Positions 5,592 to 6,389 of a DNA stretch of 6,389 nucleotides are shown piece after piece (position 1 is the stretch's first letter; every line of letters starts with the position of its first letter). The DNA is from Crocinitomicaceae bacterium. Its GTDB lineage: Bacteria > Bacteroidota > Bacteroidia > Flavobacteriales_D > Crocinitomicaceae. Below the pieces are notes generated by a model that saw nothing but the letters and a program-made list of their open reading frames with translations, was not told the DNA's origin and did no database searches. Where the stretch lies: the NCBI GenBank assembly GCA_030830385.1, contig JAURNA010000021.1, positions 1-6,389 on the forward strand, in the 5' to 3' direction. The position numbers were made by a program, and so were the translations under genes.

Positions 5592-6389
5592 ATGCAAAAT
5601 CTCGTTCTTTCCTTATCTCATTTGCCAATTCTGATCTTTTTCTTGATTTCAGTAAATTCTCAGGCGCAATTCTGCGACAGCAACGTTCCAAGCTTCAATG
5701 TTGATCTTTCCGGAAGTTCTGTTATGAACTGGACGAGCCCGGCAGTAGTTCGTGAGGGTAATTGTTGCGGGACTTCCTCACCGGACATTTGCGTTGAGTT
5801 TGTCATTACGCTTCATCCGGATGCCATTGCGGTGAACTTTGAAATCACATCAGGTGCAATTCCTACAGGATCACTGTTCTATCAAATTGGATGTGGTCCC
5901 GTGATCCCGATCGGAAGCCCAATCTGTTTAACAGGATCAGGTCCGCATACCCTCACATTCTGCAAGCCCGGGAACAACCCAAACACATTCAGCATTCAAT
6001 CGTTCGGAAGGCCCATCATTGGTCCCGACATATCATTGAATGCAGCTTGTGACGGTTTCATTTATGCTCAATATTACAATGAACCATCTATCTCCTGGAC
6101 GAGTATCGCTCCCGGACCTGTAGGAACGTACGATACATGGCTATCATGCACAACGGGCTGTGACACAACATACTTGCAAGCACCCCCCATGGGCGCCCCT
6201 GCTTATATTGATTATTTTGTCTGTGGAGATGACGCTGCCGGCTGTAACATAGATCCAATCTGCGACACGATTCGTGTTAATTTTACCAACCCCATTACGG
6301 TAACAACTTCAGCGGATACAGCGATTTGTGTGGAATCACCCCCGGTAATAATTAGCGCAATGGCCTCTGGCGGAAGCGGTGTCTATTCA
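5592..6389 (+). CDS. N-terminal part of a cysteine-rich secreted protein, gliding-motility/T9SS surface-protein type (3' truncated)
   Basis: The frame is open from the ATG at 5592 to the window end, giving 266 residues without a stop. It was identified by direct translation; no earlier in-frame ATG is found back to about 5490. Residues 1-25 form a Sec signal peptide with a long hydrophobic core (LPILIFFLIS) and a likely cleavage after SQA. The following 215 or so residues contain 14 cysteines in the whole fragment, at 28, 58-59, 67, 101, 112, 124, 153, 186, 190, 211, 218, 224 and 246. Phrases such as EGNCCGTSSPDICVEF and GPHTLTFCKPGNNPNT resemble the N-terminal region of large Bacteroidota proteins annotated as gliding-motility-associated or T9SS type B. 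From about 238 (TTSADTAICVESPP, then ASGGSGVYS) it enters what looks like the first SprB/PKD-like beta repeat. Expected role is a large surface or secreted adhesin-like protein; the C-terminal sorting domain lies outside the window. No function is assigned. Confidence 0.8.
   Translation, partial: MQNLVLSLSHLPILIFFLISVNSQAQFCDSNVPSFNVDLSGSSVMNWTSPAVVREGNCCGTSSPDICVEFVITLHPDAIAVNFEITSGAIPTGSLFYQIGCGPVIPIGSPICLTGSGPHTLTFCKPGNNPNTFSIQSFGRPIIGPDISLNAACDGFIYAQYYNEPSISWTSIAPGPVGTYDTWLSCTTGCDTTYLQAPPMGAPAYIDYFVCGDDAAGCNIDPICDTIRVNFTNPITVTTSADTAICVESPPVIISAMASGGSGVYS

Noticed and set aside
5569..5634. Short upstream reading frame of 21 codons overlapping the start of the secreted-protein gene
   Set aside because: Its product (MVLSTLHICKISFF...) shows no leader-peptide pattern such as repeated amino acids, and no attenuator hairpins follow; it is likely chance.
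1..6389. CRISPR array, tRNA/rRNA genes, insertion sequences, riboswitch or defence system
   Set aside because: No regular direct repeats, no cloverleaf-like sequence with conserved T-loop, no transposase or terminal inverted repeats, and no defence-type domains were found; nearly all sequence is accounted for by six ordinary genes.

Overview
The window looks like a chromosomal segment from a member of the phylum Bacteroidota, most likely a Flavobacteriales-type marine or freshwater organism; the exact genus cannot be read from it. Three things point that way. Two genes at the window edges encode secreted proteins of the type IX secretion system (T9SS) style. One gene encodes a PafA-type alkaline phosphatase. 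Good matches to the Bacteroidota -7 promoter box TAnnTTTG lie just upstream of two genes, and Shine-Dalgarno sites are poor or absent.

Layout from left to right. Bases 2-517 (+) are the 3' end of a large secreted protein: a beta-rich accessory domain, probably from an M14 zinc carboxypeptidase, followed by a T9SS type A sorting domain. Bases 557-1147 (-) encode MiaE, the diiron tRNA hydroxylase. An 82-bp divergent promoter region separates it from a PafA-like exported alkaline phosphatase (1230-2879, +). That gene converges on, and overlaps by 32 bp, the 3' end of tilS (2848-4113, -), the tRNA(Ile) lysidine synthase. tilS overlaps by 14 bp the end of pabB (4100-5305, -), aminodeoxychorismate synthase component I, so pabB-tilS form a two-gene operon. 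A 286-bp divergent intergenic region rich in short palindromes follows. Then comes the 5' end of a cysteine-rich secreted protein (5592-6389, +), which runs off the window and resembles the N-terminal part of large gliding-motility-associated/T9SS surface proteins.

Functionally this is a mixture of housekeeping (folate synthesis, two modifications of the tRNA anticodon loop) and cell-surface or exported functions (phosphate scavenging, secreted peptidase, large adhesin-like protein). No mobile element, CRISPR array, rRNA or tRNA gene, phage gene or defence system is visible. I found no convincing previously undescribed system. The points most worth checking are the cysteine-rich N-terminal domain of the last gene, promoter boxes placed so that upstream TTG starts are excluded and pabB may be leaderless, the convergent coding overlap, and palindromes in the 286-bp intergenic region.
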